From positions 1 to 64,000 of the forward strand of contig NZ_JAPNJW010000002.1 in NCBI RefSeq assembly GCF_026626745.1: a stretch of 64,000 nt of DNA. The letters are read 5' to 3'. Position 1 is the stretch's first letter. Each line of letters opens with the position of its first letter. The notes under the pieces are model-generated. The model saw nothing but the letters and a program-made list of their open reading frames with translations. It was not told the DNA's origin and did not search any database. The stretch is from Nannocystis sp. RBIL2. GTDB lineage: Bacteria > Myxococcota_A > Polyangia > Nannocystales > Nannocystaceae. The translations under genes were made by a program, and so were the position numbers. Shown here one piece after another: positions 1 to 8,119 of the stretch.

Positions 1-1450
1 CGTCGAGGTGGACGTGGGCGCCGTCGCCGTCGCCGCGCAGCTCGATGACCTGGTCGGCGCGGTGCTGGGTGAGGAGCGCGGTGAGGTCGACGCCGAGCTT
101 GTGGAGGTTGGCGAGGTGGCGGTTCTCCTCGTCGTGGCGGGCGCGCTCGTCGGCGAGGGCGCGCTCCTGGTCGAGGCGCCGCTGGGCCCGCTGGAAGTCG
201 CTGCGGGCGCTGTCGGCCTCGAGCTCGGCGGCCCGCCGCGACTTCTGCAGCGCGAGGGCGTGGGCCTGCTCGGCGGCGCCGTCGGCCCGCTGACGCTCGC
301 CGCGGACGAGCTGGCGCTCGAGCTTGAAGTCCTCGAGCTCCTGGGCCTGCTGTTGCGTGGCGCGCTCGAGCTGCAGGCGGGTGCGCGACTCGATCGCCTG
401 GTCGAGCATCTGCTGCAGGGAGGGCGGGGCGTCGAAGCCGCGGTAGACGACCTTGCCGATCCGGTAGCCGCACTGGGCGGCGCGCGCGGTCAGCTGGCGG
501 TAGGTGGCGAGGTCGCCGAGCTGGTCGGTGTGGAGCTTGAACGAGGCGAGGTCGTTGCGGCCGAGGAAGTCGACGACGTCGCTGGTGGCGGCGTTGACGA
601 AGTCGCCGATCGGGTCGTGGGTGGTGGCGAGCATGAGCTCGATGTCGACGAGCTCGAAGAAGATCATGAGCCGCACCGTGATGACGGCGTCGTCGGCGGT
701 CCGCACGTCCTCGACGTCGTGGTACATCTGGTCGGGCATCAGCCACAGCTTCTGGAACACCAGGGCGTTCGGCACCTTGCGATAGCCGGCGCCGGTCGAG
801 CCGTGCCACGAGAAGGTGTGCAGCCATTCGCCTGGCTGGGCGACGAACACTGCCGGGCCCTGCAGGACGCGGCGCGTGACCTCGCCGCTGTCGGTGCGGG
901 CGTAGATGACGACGGCCTCCTTGGCGGCGAGCTGTAGGCCCTCCTCGCGGGTGATGGAGAGGTGCTTGCGCGGATCGAGCCAGACGTGAGCCGGGCCGAC
1001 GAGGTGCTCCTGGCGGCCGTCGCGGTAGCGCACGACCAGGAACTCGCCGGGGTGGGCGACGTAGTGGTCCATGCGCCGGAAGGTGCGGCCGAAGGTCGAG
1101 ACGCGCTTGGGCCCGACGAGCTCCTCCATCGTGCCGTCCTTGTGGATCATCAGGACGTGCTCGCCGTCTTCGATGGTGTACGAGAACATGCCGGGTCTCC
1201 TGGTCGGACGGGTGTGATCGCGGCCGTCGTCGGCGGGCCGCGCGGGACGGACGAGCCGGGCGTCCATCAGTCGCTGGTGCAGCGGCTCGGCGGCCGAAGC
1301 GTCGTCGGCGAGGCTCTGGGTCGGCAGGACGGACTGCGCGGCGCTGCTCATGCGCATGCGCATGCCGGCCAGGTTCGGGGGCGGCGCAGCGGCCTCCTGC
1401 AGCGCTCCGGCCTGCTTGTTGTAGACGTAGCGCTTGGGCTCGTTGTCCAC
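1..1450 (-). CDS. Major-vault-protein-like / SPFH-domain protein, 3' end outside window
   Basis: The reverse strand is open from the left edge to about 1500 with strong GC3. Reading from MFSYTIEDGEH (1189), short beta-rich repeats resemble vault repeats (EHVLMIHKDG, EELVGPKRV, GEFLVVRYRDG, EHLVGPAHVW, RVLQGPAVF). An SPFH or 'shoulder' segment follows (RTADDAVITVRLMIFFEL, DFVNAATSDVVDFLGR), then a long charged coiled coil starting near MLDQAIESRTRLQLERA. This order matches the major vault protein, whose repeats, shoulder and cap helix assemble into a barrel; bacterial homologues are known but their role is unclear. The start is uncertain. Coding bias continues upstream to a GTG at 1450, which I chose; an ATG at 1189 has a good AGGAGA Shine-Dalgarno and would drop 87 residues. 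The alternative reading is a generic SPFH/band-7 protein. The C-terminus is missing. Confidence 0.72.
   Translation of the reverse strand, partial: MDNEPKRYVYNKQAGALQEAAAPPPNLAGMRMRMSSAAQSVLPTQSLADDASAAEPLHQRLMDARLVRPARPADDGRDHTRPTRRPGMFSYTIEDGEHVLMIHKDGTMEELVGPKRVSTFGRTFRRMDHYVAHPGEFLVVRYRDGRQEHLVGPAHVWLDPRKHLSITREEGLQLAAKEAVVIYARTDSGEVTRRVLQGPAVFVAQPGEWLHTFSWHGSTGAGYRKVPNALVFQKLWLMPDQMYHDVEDVRTADDAVITVRLMIFFELVDIELMLATTHDPIGDFVNAATSDVVDFLGRNDLASFKLHTDQLGDLATYRQLTARAAQCGYRIGKVVYRGFDAPPSLQQMLDQAIESRTRLQLERATQQQAQELEDFKLERQLVRGERQRADGAAEQAHALALQKSRRAAELEADSARSDFQRAQRRLDQERALADERARHDEENRHLANLHKLGVDLTALLTQHRADQVIELRGDGDGAHVHLD
1187..1201 (-). promoter_or_regulatory. Shine-Dalgarno and alternative ATG start of the vault-like gene
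   Basis: AGGAGA (1201 to 1196 on the minus strand) lies six bases before an ATG at 1189-1187. It is one of the better ribosome binding sites in the window, so translation may begin here rather than at the GTG at 1450. Confidence 0.45.
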
Positions 1451-1651
1451 GGCGCGGCGGACGATAGCATCGATGCCCGGGCTGCTGACGGCCGAAATCG
1501 CGCGATTCGCAGTCGCCGGCGACAACGCATGCCACGCGGGTGCACGGGTCGGTTGCACGCGCGCGCGGCCGCGGGACGGCGCGAGGTCGCCACGCGAAAG
1601 CGGTGGACGCGAGGGCGGCCGCGAGCCAGTCTGACGTGAACTCCGTCGTCG

Positions 1652-3265
1652 ATGACCGCCGCAGCCTCACGCATCGCATCCTGCTTGTCGTCGGCCTCGC
1701 GCGGGTTGATGCGGTGCGCGGGGGTGGTGGCGCTCACGAGCTGCTTCTACAACCCGTCGGGATCGATGCAGACGGATGGCGAGGCGACGACGGCGAGCGC
1801 GACGACGACGGGAGCGTCGTTGTCCGGCGAGGTGACGACCGTGGAGCCGACGAGCGTGGCGCCGACGAGCGCGGGGCCGACGAGCAGCGAGCCGACGAGC
1901 ACGGCGACGACCACCTCCACGAGTGATACGACGAGCACGAGCGACACTGAGCCGCCGGGTCACTGGCCGGAGGACCCGAATTCATGCGACCCGCGCCATC
2001 CGGACGATCCGGCGTGCGGGGAGCTGTACTGCGTGGCGGTCGATACGTGCAACTGGTGCACCGCGTTCGCGGGAGACACCACGTGCAGCGACGTCGATAC
2101 GGCGACTCCGGTGTGCGATCCGGAGTCGGGCAAGTGCGTGGAGTGTACGGCGGAGGAGGCGTCGGCCTGCGCGGGCGAGACGCCCGTGTGTGACTCCGAG
2201 AGCGGGACTTGCGTGGGCTGCAGCGAGCACGCGCAGTGCCCGAACACTGCGTGCGACATCGAGACCGGGGCGTGTTTCCCCGACGAGCCAGGCGCGATCG
2301 TCTTCGTCGAGAACAAGCCGGGCGGCTGCGGGGTCGCGCCCGCGGGCACGGAGGAGGATCCGTTCTGCAGCCTGGCCGAGGCGGCAGAGGTGCTGCAAGA
2401 GAGCCAGCCGACGACGATCAAGGTGAAGCCCGGGATCCCGCAGATGACGCCGCTGGCGCTGCCGATCGGCGACTTCGTGGTGGCAGTGCGGGCGGCGGGC
2501 GAGCAGGTGCCCGAGCTCGAGGGCAGCGCGAACGCGGCGCCGATGATCGACGTGAACAGCGAAAATCGCGTGTACCTGTGGCGGCTCAAATTCCATCGCT
2601 CGGGCGCCGATTCGCTGATCCGCTGCGCGCCGCAGCTGCAGGGGCTGCCGGGCACGCTGCATGTGCACGATGTCCGGCTGTTCGGCGACGGGAGCGCAGC
2701 AATGGGCTTGCAGTCGGACGATTGCGCGGTCCGGGTCGCGCGGTCCCGGGTGTGGCTGTGCAGCGGCGGCGGGATCAAGGCGACGAGCGGGTCGCTGCGG
2801 ATCGAGAGCAGCTCGTTCGTGGACAACGGGGCGCCGACTGCGACGTTCGGGGCGCTCAGCCTCGCCAGCCTCCAGGAGGTGGTGATCCGTTATTCGTCGT
2901 TCGTCGATCACGCGCCGACGATCACGTCGTCGACGCTCCATTGCGGGGGGCCGCCGCCGCCCGGGGGGGTTCAGCTGCGCAATTCGGTGGTCCTGAACCT
3001 GGATCCGCTGGAGTCACCCGACTGCCTCGGCTGGCTCGAGGCGACGACGAGCGTGATCGTGGAGGCGTCGTCCGGCAACGAGCTGGCGATCCACAAGGAG
3101 GCGGCGCTGGACCCACTGGAGGACGGCGTCTATCCGTCCAAGGTCGCCGGCGACTTGGCCGGCCTGGCGATGTGGGGCGAGGGCGATCCACGGCTCGATG
3201 TCGACCTGACGCCGATCCCGGTCGAGGCGCCGAGCTACGCGGGCTGCGACCAACCGCAGGGCTGA
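1652..3265 (+). CDS. Secreted lipoprotein, Cys-rich followed by right-handed beta-helix region
   Basis: This 537-residue protein starts with a signal region ending in the lipobox-like ALTSC (Cys about 31), then a Thr/Ser/Pro linker of repeated EPTS/APTS units. A Cys-rich segment (about 100-210) has repeated CDxExGxCVxC motifs. The C-terminal half shows imperfect strands such as VYLWRLKFHRSGADS, LHVHDVRLFGDG and VVIRYSSFVDHAP, which is typical of right-handed beta-helix (pectate-lyase-like) folds. It is probably an outer-surface lipoprotein of unknown ligand; no catalytic residues are recognised. An internal ATG at 1709 would leave only about 12 residues before the lipid Cys, so the longer start is preferred. 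Lipoproteins of the same style recur at 13263, 15964, 22758, 54989 and 60853. Confidence 0.85.
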   Translation: MTAAASRIASCLSSASRGLMRCAGVVALTSCFYNPSGSMQTDGEATTASATTTGASLSGEVTTVEPTSVAPTSAGPTSSEPTSTATTTSTSDTTSTSDTEPPGHWPEDPNSCDPRHPDDPACGELYCVAVDTCNWCTAFAGDTTCSDVDTATPVCDPESGKCVECTAEEASACAGETPVCDSESGTCVGCSEHAQCPNTACDIETGACFPDEPGAIVFVENKPGGCGVAPAGTEEDPFCSLAEAAEVLQESQPTTIKVKPGIPQMTPLALPIGDFVVAVRAAGEQVPELEGSANAAPMIDVNSENRVYLWRLKFHRSGADSLIRCAPQLQGLPGTLHVHDVRLFGDGSAAMGLQSDDCAVRVARSRVWLCSGGGIKATSGSLRIESSSFVDNGAPTATFGALSLASLQEVVIRYSSFVDHAPTITSSTLHCGGPPPPGGVQLRNSVVLNLDPLESPDCLGWLEATTSVIVEASSGNELAIHKEAALDPLEDGVYPSKVAGDLAGLAMWGEGDPRLDVDLTPIPVEAPSYAGCDQPQG

Positions 3266-4269
3266 GGCGAGCGCGGCACGCTCGTGTCGGCGGCCGGCAA
3301 ATCAATTGCGGCAGGGTGCGTGACTCCGGTCATCCGCCGTCCGTGACGGAGATTTCGAAATGCGGGGAAGGCCGCAATTGATCGGGAGGCGGCGGTCACC
3401 TGTCTCGTGAACCCTCTCGGTAGAGAGGCCGGAGCGAGCCGTGGATTATCGTTGCGAGCGCGTCTTCTTGGTCGGTCCGTGTATCCGTATCGAAGGCCAT
3501 GACGAGGTGCCGGAAGCCGAGGCTGCGCCGAACATCGCCCCCGGGACAGTACGGGCGATCCCCAGGGAGCGATGACGAAAAGGTTTTGAAGCGAACGCGA
3601 ATCCGCCGGTGGTCGGCGGTGGGGCGATTGAGCGAGCGTTGCCCGACACTCGCACGTCCCACGTGTGGCGCGGTCCAGGACCGTCTTGCCCGAGACGGTC
3701 CTGGGCCGCGGCGCCCGTTTGTCGGTCTTCTATAATTTGTTGGAAAGGCGAATGCCATGCCCGTGCACCGTGGCCGACCTGGGTCGCGGCGCACGCTGGC
3801 GAATCGTGGTAGTCGGCGGGTACTCGGTCGCGATCAATGGCGGCATGCCGCCGAATCTGCGAAAGTGCGGGGCGCATCTGCGTCGGCGGATGACTGCCAG
3901 CGCGGCGAGGGGTGGGGCCGCCGAGGCACCTGGGCGCGATCGCGCCGAGATGCTCGTGGGTCCTCGGATGTGGAGTAGTATTCGTCGCGGCAGCGCTTGC
4001 GGGGGAGGCCGTACGGTGGTCTTGCGCCCGGCATTGGGGCCAATTGGGGGAATGAACGGCGTTCTGGCGATCGGCGGCCGGGCTGGTCGGGAGGGAGCGG
4101 GCGATTTTGGTCGGGGGGATCTCGGAGCTGGCGAGGCGCGAATTTGTCTTGACGAATCACGCTTGCTTTTTGCAAGTTTAAGAGGCCGGGCGCGACGAGC
4201 ACAAGCGCGCGCCAGTTCCCGGCAGCCCTCGCGGCTTCGTGGCGCGCTCGATCCCCAGGAGTGACGACC
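3266..4269. other. One-kilobase stretch without a convincing gene
   Basis: Open frames exist on both strands but have low-complexity Arg/Gly/Ala translations, no family motif and no GC3 advantage. AT-richer patches stand out (around 3728-3745 and 4140-4180), along with a strong hairpin at 3669-3710. Just before the next gene is a TTGACG (4149-4154) followed by a small dyad, CTTGC-TTTTT-GCAAG (4162-4176), which may be a promoter or operator; no good -10 is seen at 17 bp spacing. This could be a regulatory region or a decayed gene. Confidence 0.5.
3669..3710. other. Long perfect hairpin (about 18 bp stem)
   Basis: Bases 3669-3686 pair with 3693-3710 (core CCAGGACCGTCT / AGACGGTCCTGG) with one G-T pair and a six-base loop. 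No T-run follows, so it is not a classical intrinsic terminator. It could be a structured RNA, a protein binding site or the mark of an inversion. It differs from the 14-bp repeat family, although its arms contain GGACC/GGTCC. Confidence 0.55.
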
Positions 4270-5049
4270 ATGACCCCCCGAACCGAATACAGCGATGGGG
4301 CCCCTTGCTGGGCCGATCTGATCACCCCCGACCGTGACGGCGCGGCGCGCTTTTATGGTGGGTTGTTCGACTGGACCTTCGATCCGCCCCATCCGGGCTT
4401 CAACGGTTATGCGATGGTCCGCCGCAATGGCCAGAGCGTGGCCGGGGTGATGCAGATCGCGCCGGGCAGCGGGATGCAAGTGGGGTGGAACATGCACTTC
4501 AGCGCGGCGGACGTCGCGGCGACGGTGCGCAAGATCGCCGCGGCCGGGGGCAGGATCGCGTTCGAGCCCCATCCGGTGGCGTCACTCGGCGTGATGATGT
4601 TCGCGACCGATCCGACCGGGGCGTTCTTCGGGGTGTGGCAGCCGGGCGAGCACCGCGGCGCCGAATGGGCCTACCGGCCGGGCGGCATGTGCTGGCATGA
4701 GCTGTACACCCGCGACGGCGCGCGGGCGGACGCGTTCTACCGCGCGGTCTTCGAGTACGCGCAGACGACGATCGCCAACGACAAGCAGGTCGACTACTCC
4801 CGCTACAGCCGCGACGGGCGGCCGCTGTGCGGGAGGTTGCAGATGACGGGGGCGTGGGGCGAGGTGCCGTCGCACTGGTTGACGTACTTCGCGGTCGAGG
4901 ACATCGAGACGTCGCTGGCCAGGGTGCGCGCGCTCGACGGGCGGACGATCCACGGGCCGTACGCGACGCCGCTCGGGCCGAGCGCGCTGGTCGGCGATCC
5001 ATACGGCGCGATGTTCGGGCTGACGCAGGTGACGGGCTCGTACGTGTGA
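4270..5049 (+). CDS. Tandem VOC (glyoxalase/bleomycin-resistance fold) protein
   Basis: A 259-residue protein with two VOC modules, about 5-125 and 130-255. The first has CWADLITPDRDGAARFYGGLFDW and the second WHELYTRDGARADAFYRAVF; each ends with the paired DPTGAFFGVWQ / DPYGAMFGLTQ strand. Two-domain proteins of this type resemble the mycobacterial Cfp30B family and are often called glyoxalase-like without a proven substrate. VOC modules usually bind a metal through His/Glu on edge strands; a first-module metal site is not obvious. The ATG at 4270 has an AGGAG Shine-Dalgarno eight bases upstream; a GTG at 4261 is in frame but overlaps that site. The gene stands alone downstream of a 1-kb spacer. 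Confidence 0.88.
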   Translation: MTPRTEYSDGAPCWADLITPDRDGAARFYGGLFDWTFDPPHPGFNGYAMVRRNGQSVAGVMQIAPGSGMQVGWNMHFSAADVAATVRKIAAAGGRIAFEPHPVASLGVMMFATDPTGAFFGVWQPGEHRGAEWAYRPGGMCWHELYTRDGARADAFYRAVFEYAQTTIANDKQVDYSRYSRDGRPLCGRLQMTGAWGEVPSHWLTYFAVEDIETSLARVRALDGRTIHGPYATPLGPSALVGDPYGAMFGLTQVTGSYV

Positions 5050-5350
5050 GGCGCGGGCGCGGCGACGGCGGTTCCGATTCGCTCGGGGTCGTCGTCGGCG
5101 AGACCGGCGACGGGCTCGAATCGCGGGTGCAGCTCGACCTGGCCGTGGCGTGCAGGCCACAAGGCGCGTCCGTGCAGCGGGCTCCGGAGCCGCGAGCGCG
5201 GTCCTGGTTTTCGCGGTTATGGCGGGTCCTGGGCTCTCGAACGACGTTCGGCGAGCGAGGCGGGGCGCGGCGGCGCTTGAACTTTCGCCGATCGATTCCA
5301 TAGACCCTGCGAACGGACGTCGACGATTGCGCGTCCGGGAGGGCTCGCCG
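5050..5350. other. Intergenic stretch, nothing recognised
   Basis: Three hundred bases between the VOC and ankyrin genes. An in-frame extension of the ankyrin ORF reaches 5150, but its translation lacks family character and the Shine-Dalgarno sits at about 5337. No repeat-family copy or clear promoter is seen. Confidence 0.4.
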
Positions 5351-6181
5351 ATGCAGGACGCGGACAGCACCCAGACAGACAGATTCCGCGAGGCGGTGGG
5401 GGCGATCGACGGCGGGGATCTCGATCGGCTCGCGGCGCTGCTCGACGCCGATCCGGGGCTGGTCGCGGTGCGCTGTCGCGTGGGCGAATGCTACGAGACG
5501 GGGTATTTCGCGGGGGCGACGCTGCTGCACCACGTGGCGGGCAACCCCGATCGCGGGCCGCTGCCGGACAACATCGCCGCGTGTACGTGGCTGCTGCTCG
5601 ATCGCGGCAGCGCGGCGTGGGCGGCCCAGGCGACGCTCGAGCTGGTGCTGACCAGCCGGCGCGCGTCCGAGTCCGGCGCGGCGCCGGCGTTGATCGATCT
5701 GCTGCTCGCGGGCGGGGCCCGGCTCGACCTCGCCGATCCCGACCTGCTGTCGAAGCCGCTGCTGAACGTCGCGCCGGCGACCGCGGAAGAGCTGGTGGGC
5801 CGGGGCGCGCGGATCGATGTGCGGCATGCGGCGGCGCTCGGGCGCATCGATACGCTGACTCGGCTGCTCAGCCCGGAGATCGACCGGGAGGTGCTGGCGG
5901 AGGCGCTGGCCTATGCGTGCATCCGCGAGCAATTCCTGGCGGCGGCGCTGCTGCTCGGCTGCGGGGCAGAAGGAGACCGACTGGTGCGCCCGGGCGGGCA
6001 GCCGCCGCGTACGCCGCTGCACGAGGCGGCCTGGCGCGGGCACGTGGGGGTGGTCGAACGTTTGCTGGCCCACGGGGCCGATCCGGAGGTGCGAGACGGG
6101 CGCTGGGGCGGGACGGCGGCCGACTGGGCGGAGCACGGCGGCCACCCGGAGCTGGCCCGTCGGCTGAGGCGGGCTTCGTGA
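5351..6181 (+). CDS. Ankyrin-repeat protein
   Basis: This 276-residue protein has helix-turn-helix pairs of ankyrin type. The clearest repeat is near the C-terminus (TPLHEAAWRGHVGVVERLLAHGAD), followed by TAADWAEHGGHPELARRL. Earlier degenerate repeats include TLLHHVAGN and ALIDLLLAGGARLDLADP. There is no signal peptide or membrane segment, so it is probably cytosolic and acts in protein-protein interaction; the partner is unknown. The ATG at 5351 follows a GGGAGGG Shine-Dalgarno (about 5337-5343). The open frame extends 67 codons upstream, but that part has no ankyrin character. Confidence 0.88.
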   Translation: MQDADSTQTDRFREAVGAIDGGDLDRLAALLDADPGLVAVRCRVGECYETGYFAGATLLHHVAGNPDRGPLPDNIAACTWLLLDRGSAAWAAQATLELVLTSRRASESGAAPALIDLLLAGGARLDLADPDLLSKPLLNVAPATAEELVGRGARIDVRHAAALGRIDTLTRLLSPEIDREVLAEALAYACIREQFLAAALLLGCGAEGDRLVRPGGQPPRTPLHEAAWRGHVGVVERLLAHGADPEVRDGRWGGTAADWAEHGGHPELARRLRRAS

Positions 6182-6251
6182 AGGCCGATCACCGAGCTGG
6201 TTTGCAGCGGCAGGTCGGAGCGCGGCTCGAAGAGCGGAGATGTAGAGAAGG

Positions 6252-6335
6252 ACATGTTCTGTTGAACATGGTCGATTGAATATGTTTTTTGGAGCATGTC
6301 CTTGAGACCATGGGGTCGCGGCATGCAGCTGCGGT
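6252..6335. repeat. 14-bp-phase palindromic repeat array, 5-6 units
   Basis: Units begin at 6252, 6266, 6280, 6294 and 6308 (ACATG, ACATG, ATATG, GCATG, CCATG), each exactly 14 bp apart; a sixth GCATG at 6321 is one base out of phase. The array is about 70 bp after the ankyrin stop codon and contains an unusual run of T (TTTTTT) in the third unit. Confidence 0.85.
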
Positions 6336-6534
6336 GGTGACGAGAGGGTGATGGGCCAGGGGACGCTCGCGGCGAGGGGCCGGCGGCGGGTCGCGTGGAC
6401 GCGGGGTCTGCGGGAGGGCCCGGGTCGGAGCGGGATCGGTCGGCTCGGCCGCGTCGACGGCTCCTCCGGGAGTGTCCGAGGGCGGCGCGGGCCGATCGGG
6501 GGCGCATGCGCTCGCGCGCTCGCGTGGCGAGTGC

Positions 6535-6540
6535 TAACCT
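6535..6540 (+). promoter_or_regulatory. -10 hexamer TAACCT, near-leaderless start
   Basis: TAACCT lies nine bases before the ATG at 6550, with no Shine-Dalgarno between. Transcription would start at or just before the start codon. Confidence 0.5.
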
Positions 6541-6549
6541 CGCATCCTC

Positions 6550-6879
6550 ATGGCTCGCGCCGTCAGTCTCCTGTTGCCCGTCCTGCTTCTCGGATGCGCC
6601 CAGTCGGGTGCCACGCAGGCGCCGCCGGTGTCGCTCGACGCGACGAGCGGGCCGGTGTCGCGGCCGAAGCCGGTCACTGCGCCGAGCGACCGCGACGGGG
6701 ATCGTGTGCCGGATGCCGCCGACGCCTGTCCGGATCAGGCCGGCGGGCCGCGCGACGGCTGCCCGGTGGTCGACCGCGACGGGGACGGGATCTCCGACCG
6801 CTTCGACAAGTGCCCCGACGTGCCCGAAGTCCGCGACGGCCGGGCCGACGGCGACGGCTGCCCGGCGCAGAGCCAGTGA
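6550..6879 (+). CDS. Small lipoprotein with thrombospondin type-3 calcium-binding repeats
   Basis: 109 residues. The signal peptide ends in the lipobox LLLGC (Cys 16), followed by a Pro/Ser linker. Two or three Asp-rich units follow (SDRDGDRVPDAADACPD, VDRDGDGISDRFDKCPD), the thrombospondin type-3 pattern in which Asp side chains bind calcium. In Gram-negative bacteria these repeats commonly sit between an outer-membrane anchor and an OmpA domain, but here the protein ends right after them. It is probably a periplasmic or surface calcium-binding lipoprotein. It is preceded by a TAnnnT hexamer and has no Shine-Dalgarno. Confidence 0.85.
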   Translation: MARAVSLLLPVLLLGCAQSGATQAPPVSLDATSGPVSRPKPVTAPSDRDGDRVPDAADACPDQAGGPRDGCPVVDRDGDGISDRFDKCPDVPEVRDGRADGDGCPAQSQ

Positions 6880-6935
6880 GTCGCGGCCGGTCGCGGCGAG
6901 CGGCGAGCGCGGGCGGGTTGCTCGGCAGGGTGTGT

Positions 6936-6963
6936 GGCTGTCTTGAAGGACAGGCCGTATTTG
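6936..6963. repeat. Single paired repeat element (CTGTC / GACAG)
   Basis: GGCTG at 6936 and ACAGG at 6950 are 14 bp apart and form an inverted repeat CTGTC-TTGAAG-GACAG, about 55 bp after the stop of the small lipoprotein. Confidence 0.7.
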
Positions 6964-7094
6964 CGATCGCCCGCACCCGGCGGAGACCGACGCGCGCGAG
7001 GCCGCCGGCAGTGATTCAGAGCGAGTGACGAACCGCTGGCCCGAGGGCCAGCTCCGGCGCACAGCGCCCGGCGGCCGGCTCGCGCGCGACGAGG

Positions 7095-7361
7095 TCAGTC
7101 GGCGCGGTCGGAGTCGGCGGCCGCGCTGTCGCAGGAGGGGTTGTCGTCGACGTCCCACTCGCCGTCGTCGGCGCTCTGCTCGCAAGTCCGCGACCCGTCG
7201 CAGCCGCCGCCGCACGGGAAGCCGTCCGGCTCGTCATGCAGCTCGCCGGCTTCGAGCCAGCGACGGGTCGGGCCGTCATCCGACGGGTGCTCGGCCAGAC
7301 AACAACCACCCGCGAGCGCGGCGCTCGCCAGGATCCACGTCGACCATCCTTCGCGCTGCAT
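7095..7361 (-). CDS. Small Cys-rich lipoprotein
   Basis: 88 residues. The signal peptide ends in ALAGGC (Cys about 20), followed by an acidic Cys-rich tail with CGGGCDGSRTCE. The cysteines suggest a disulfide-stabilised periplasmic or surface protein. No family is recognised. It is convergent with the calcium-binding lipoprotein gene to its left. Confidence 0.7.
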   Translation of the reverse strand: MQREGWSTWILASAALAGGCCLAEHPSDDGPTRRWLEAGELHDEPDGFPCGGGCDGSRTCEQSADDGEWDVDDNPSCDSAAADSDRAD

Positions 7362-7493
7362 TCACACGTCTCCCTACGTCCTCCCAGGATGCAGGGCCCG
7401 TCGAGCTCCACCAGTCAAGTCGGTATCAATTCACCCCGCGAGCGCGGTGGTCGCGGCGCCGGCTCGCGGCGCCGGTGGCGGCCCGATGGTGCG

Positions 7494-7521
7494 TGATGTC
7501 CTGAGCGACATGTCCGAAGGG
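7494..7521. repeat. Two-unit 14-bp repeat element
   Basis: TGATG at 7494 and ACATG at 7508 are 14 bp apart (ATGTCC-N4-CGACAT). The element lies about 25 bp past the stop codon of the broken leftward gene (7545-8119). Confidence 0.75.
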
Positions 7522-7544
7522 TCGGGCGGCGGACCGCGGGACTC

Positions 7545-8119
7545 TCACGCAGCGAGGCGAGGGGCGGCCATCGAGGGCATGAGGGCGGTGAAGATCTGGG
7601 CGAAGGCGGCGAACACCCGGTCGACCAGGGCGACGGCCTCGGCGCGCTCGGCCTCGTCGAAGCGGATGGCGTTGAGCTCGCGGTCGACGTGCTCGTCGTG
7701 GAGCTCGTGGTCGTCCTCGACGGCGAGGTGGCGGCCGTCGAAGTACTGCAGGCGACCGACGAAGCCCGAGGCGCGGACGTGGGCGGCGAAGCGGGTGAAG
7801 CCGACGGAGGCGGCGGCCTCGAGGGCGTCGACGAGGACGACGCGCAGGCGATCGTCGGACAGGCGGAAGACCTCGGCGGCGATCGCCAGGGCGCCCGCGC
7901 GGGCGTCGGCGAACTCCGGCGCGAACAGCTCGTCGAGGGTGACGGGGGCGCCGAAGATCTCGAGCAGGTCGGCGTGAAACCACTGCTCGTGGCGAAAGAC
8001 AGGCCGCGGGCGAAGGCGAGGGCGTGCCGTAGCTCGCTCGTCGGCCGCAGGAGGGCGAAGAAAGGGTGGCGCGCGAACTGGTCGGCGCGGTGCTTCAGGT
8101 GCGAGCGGACGTGTTGCAT
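7545..8119 (-). pseudogene. Frameshifted, internally deleted gene, possibly a heme-oxygenase-like diiron protein
   Basis: The first fragment (8119 to about 8000) reads MQHVRSHLKHRADQFARHPF...ELRHALAFARGL. Coherent sequence then resumes in another frame (about 8005 to 7545) as HEQWFHADLLEIFGAPV..., ending PSMAAPRLAA. The second fragment has a His/Glu-rich segment (HLAVEDDHELHDEH). The pattern resembles helical heme-oxygenase-like proteins, in which roughly 30 residues would normally separate FARGL from the H-x-x-WF motif. Those residues seem missing as well as the frame being lost (family assignment is inference). The junction carries CCTGTCTTTCG, close to half of the 14-bp repeat element. A sequencing error would explain a frameshift but not the missing residues. 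Confidence 0.55.

Noticed and set aside
8..937. 309-codon plus-strand frame at the left edge
   Set aside because: Low-complexity Val/Leu/Glu/Gly translation; the opposite strand encodes the vault-like protein with clear domains.
3665..4264. 199-codon plus-strand ORF and overlapping minus-strand ORFs in the gap before the VOC gene
   Set aside because: No codon-position bias or recognisable motif, and the translations are Arg/Gly-rich.
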